Assembly (NCBI RefSeq): GCF_002091755.1
Contig: NZ_BDAI01000002.1
Coordinates: forward strand, 1 to 64,000
Origin: Pseudomonas nitroreducens NBRC 12694
GTDB taxonomy: Bacteria > Pseudomonadota > Gammaproteobacteria > Pseudomonadales > Pseudomonadaceae
Direction of reading: 5' to 3'
Length of the DNA stretch: 64,000 nucleotides
The notes beneath the pieces were generated by a model. It saw nothing but the letters and a program-made list of their open reading frames with translations, ran no database searches and was not told where the DNA came from. This document shows, in pieces, positions 62,231-64,000 of the stretch (the first letter of the stretch is position 1; each line of letters starts with the position of its first letter). The translations under genes were made by a program, and so were the position numbers.

Positions 62231-62274
62231 ACACGACGGCCCCGTACTACACGACGGCCCCGCGAGGGGCCGTC
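62231..62274 (+). promoter_or_regulatory. Direct repeat and alternative hairpins between sucB and lpdG
   Basis: ACACGACGGCCCCG occurs twice (62231-62244, 62249-62262). GGGGCCGTC (62266-62274) can pair with GACGGCCCC of either copy; the near pairing is a perfect 9-bp stem with a GCGA (GNRA) loop. Confidence 0.55.
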
Positions 62275-62300
62275 CGCTTCACCGGAATAAGGATTGAGAC

Positions 62301-63737
62301 ATGAGCCAGAAATTCGACGTGGTTGTGATTGGTGCCGGCCCCGGCGGCTACGTAGCCGCCATCCGTGCCGCCCAACTCGGCCTGAAGACCGCTTGCATCG
62401 AGAAGTACATCGGTAAAGAGGGCAAGGTTGCCCTCGGCGGTACCTGCCTGAACGTAGGCTGCATTCCGTCCAAGGCACTGCTGGACAGCTCCTGGAAGTA
62501 CAAGGAAGCCAAAGAGGGCTTCGAGGTCCACGGCATCTCCACCGGCGGCGTGAAGATGGACGTTCCGGCGATGGTTGCCCGCAAGGCCACCATCGTGAAG
62601 AACCTGACCGGCGGCATCGCCACCCTGTTCAAGGCCAACGGCGTGACTTCCTTCGAAGGCCACGGCAAGGTCCTGGCCAACAAGCAGGTCGAAGTGACCG
62701 GCCTGGACGGCAAGACCCAGGTTCTGGAAGCCGACAACATCATCATCGCCTCGGGCTCCAAGCCGGTTGAAATCCCGCCGGCCCCGCTGACCGAAGACGT
62801 GATCGTCGACTCCACCGGCGCCCTGGAATTCCAGAGCGTACCCAAGAAGCTCGGCGTGATCGGCGCTGGCGTCATCGGCCTGGAACTGGGTTCGGTCTGG
62901 GCTCGCCTGGGCGCTGAAGTCACCGTACTGGAAGCCCTGGACAAGTTCCTGCCGGCTGCCGACGAGCAGATCGCCAAGGAAGCGCTGAAAGTCCTGACCA
63001 AGCAGGGTCTGAACATCCGCCTGGGCGCTCGCGTCACCGGTTCGGACGTGAAGAAGAAGCAGGTCACCGTGACCTTCACCGACGCCAATGGCGAGCAGAA
63101 GGAAACCTTCGACAAGCTGATCGTGGCCGTGGGCCGTCGCCCGGTGACCACCGACCTGCTGGCCGCCGACAGCGGCGTGACCCTGGACGAGCGTGGCTTC
63201 ATCTACGTCGACGACCACTGCAAGACCAGCGTTCCGGGCGTCTACGCCATCGGTGACGTGGTCCGCGGCGCCATGCTGGCGCACAAGGCCTCGGAAGAAG
63301 GCGTGATGGTTGCCGAGCGCATCGCCGGTCACAAGGCCCAGATGAACTACGACCTGATTCCGTCGGTGATCTACACCCACCCGGAAATTGCATGGGTCGG
63401 CAAGACCGAGCAGCAACTGAAAGGCGAAGGCGTTGAAGTCAACGTCGGTACCTTCCCGTTCGCCGCCAGCGGCCGTGCCATGGCTGCCAACGACACCACC
63501 GGCCTGGTCAAGGTCATCGCCGATGCCAAGACCGACCGCGTACTGGGCGTCCACGTGATCGGCCCGAGCGCCGCCGAGCTGGTACAGCAAGGCGCGATCG
63601 GCATGGAATTCGGCACCAGCGCCGAAGACCTGGGCATGATGGTCTTCTCCCACCCGACTCTGTCCGAAGCGCTGCACGAAGCGGCACTGGCAGTGAATGG
63701 CCACGCCATCCACATCGCCAACCGCAAGAAGCGCTAA
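62301..63737 (+). CDS. lpdG: Dihydrolipoamide dehydrogenase (E3)
   Basis: 478-residue flavoprotein that reoxidises the E2 lipoyl group. FAD loop GAGPGG (11-16), redox-active Cys49/Cys54 in GGTCLNVGC, NAD loop GAGVIGLELGS, and the C-terminal catalytic HPTLSEALHEA. In Pseudomonas this gene with sucAB is lpdG and also serves the glycine-cleavage system. AAGGA precedes the ATG by about 8 bases. Confidence 0.97.
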   Translation: MSQKFDVVVIGAGPGGYVAAIRAAQLGLKTACIEKYIGKEGKVALGGTCLNVGCIPSKALLDSSWKYKEAKEGFEVHGISTGGVKMDVPAMVARKATIVKNLTGGIATLFKANGVTSFEGHGKVLANKQVEVTGLDGKTQVLEADNIIIASGSKPVEIPPAPLTEDVIVDSTGALEFQSVPKKLGVIGAGVIGLELGSVWARLGAEVTVLEALDKFLPAADEQIAKEALKVLTKQGLNIRLGARVTGSDVKKKQVTVTFTDANGEQKETFDKLIVAVGRRPVTTDLLAADSGVTLDERGFIYVDDHCKTSVPGVYAIGDVVRGAMLAHKASEEGVMVAERIAGHKAQMNYDLIPSVIYTHPEIAWVGKTEQQLKGEGVEVNVGTFPFAASGRAMAANDTTGLVKVIADAKTDRVLGVHVIGPSAAELVQQGAIGMEFGTSAEDLGMMVFSHPTLSEALHEAALAVNGHAIHIANRKKR

Positions 63738-63750
63738 GGAACGGGACCAC

Positions 63751-63797
63751 GGCGGGGAGGGCGGCAGTCTTTTGCGAGGGGCTGCCCCCGTCCCGCC
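63751..63797 (+). promoter_or_regulatory. Long stem-loop between lpdG and sucC
   Basis: GGCGGG...GGGCGGCAG pairs with CTGCCCCC...CCCGCC with a small internal bulge. It may attenuate transcription into sucCD. Confidence 0.45.
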
Positions 63798-63896
63798 GGA
63801 TCGTTTCTCCCCCGAGGGGGACTCGGTCACAGGTGGCGTGGCGCCACGAGCGCCGCGCCGAATGCGCAATACCCAAGACGAAAACGGTAGACAAGC

Positions 63897-64000
63897 ATGA
63901 ATCTCCACGAATATCAGGGTAAGCAGCTGTTCGCTGAGTACGGCCTGCCCGTATCCAAGGGCTTCGCCGTCGACACACCCGAAGAGGCCGCAGAAGCCTG
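63897..64000 (+). CDS. sucC: Succinyl-CoA synthetase beta subunit, 5' part
   Basis: The first 34 codons read MNLHEYQGKQLFAEYGLPVSK and on, the characteristic ATP-grasp N-terminus of SucC. The gene runs off the window end. Position after lpdG matches the Pseudomonas sucABlpdGsucCD order. Confidence 0.95.
   Translation, partial: MNLHEYQGKQLFAEYGLPVSKGFAVDTPEEAAEA

Overview
The window looks like a chromosome segment of a high-GC Pseudomonas, closest in gene content and order to the P. aeruginosa group (for example P. citronellolis or P. nitroreducens-like species). This rests on the citrate synthase / sdhCDAB / sucAB-lpd-sucC order, the acyl-CoA catabolic block resembling PAO1 PA2550-PA2555 (numbers from memory), Pseudomonas-type REP palindromes and tamAB next to xthA. 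I saw no prophage, transposase, CRISPR array, rRNA or tRNA.

Layout. 0.2-7.5 kb: an acyl-CoA catabolic operon (acyl-CoA ligase, SDR, thiolase, acyl-CoA dehydrogenase) beside a convergent LysR regulator that is divergent from a second acyl-CoA dehydrogenase. 7.6-8.9 kb: a TerC/Alx-type membrane protein with a small downstream gene. 9.0-16.1 kb: the least familiar part. It holds a phosphate-binding-protein/OmpA fusion, a small membrane protein, and two long acidic proteins that share a C-terminal coiled-coil domain and flank a receiver-like HTH protein lacking its phosphoacceptor aspartate. 16.1-26.0 kb: xthA, a GNAT enzyme, tamA-tamB (outer-membrane translocation and assembly) and an mgtA-type P-type ATPase. 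26.1-31.4 kb: assorted accessory genes (periplasmic binding protein, nuclease-like protein, aldo/keto reductase with LysR, haloperoxidase-like hydrolase, VOC protein, membrane protein).

31.5-42.5 kb: a long minus-strand organosulfur cluster with three SfnB-like flavoproteins, two NtaA/DszA-type FMN monooxygenases, two MetQ-like binding proteins, two MetI-like permeases and only one MetN-like ATPase. A good sigma-54 promoter match stands in front of it. The likely job is uptake and desulfurisation of organosulfur compounds when sulfate is scarce.

42.7-52.8 kb: small housekeeping and accessory genes, including a YbaK-type deacylase, a DGPF/VOC pair, an AraC regulator divergent from an amidohydrolase/COG0523 GTPase pair, ppnP, a DEDDh exonuclease, a beta-hydroxyacid dehydrogenase, a YkgJ-type protein and a START-domain protein. 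52.9 kb to the end: central TCA-cycle genes gltA (minus) and sdhC-D-A-B, sucA, sucB, lpdG and the start of sucC (plus), with clear divergent sigma-70 promoters between gltA and sdhC and hairpin-rich gaps between the sub-blocks.

The candidate for an undescribed system is the coiled-coil / pseudo-receiver / coiled-coil locus at 11.0-16.1 kb. Each coiled-coil gene also carries an internal Shine-Dalgarno plus ATG that would make a short protein of about 222-225 residues covering just the shared domain.
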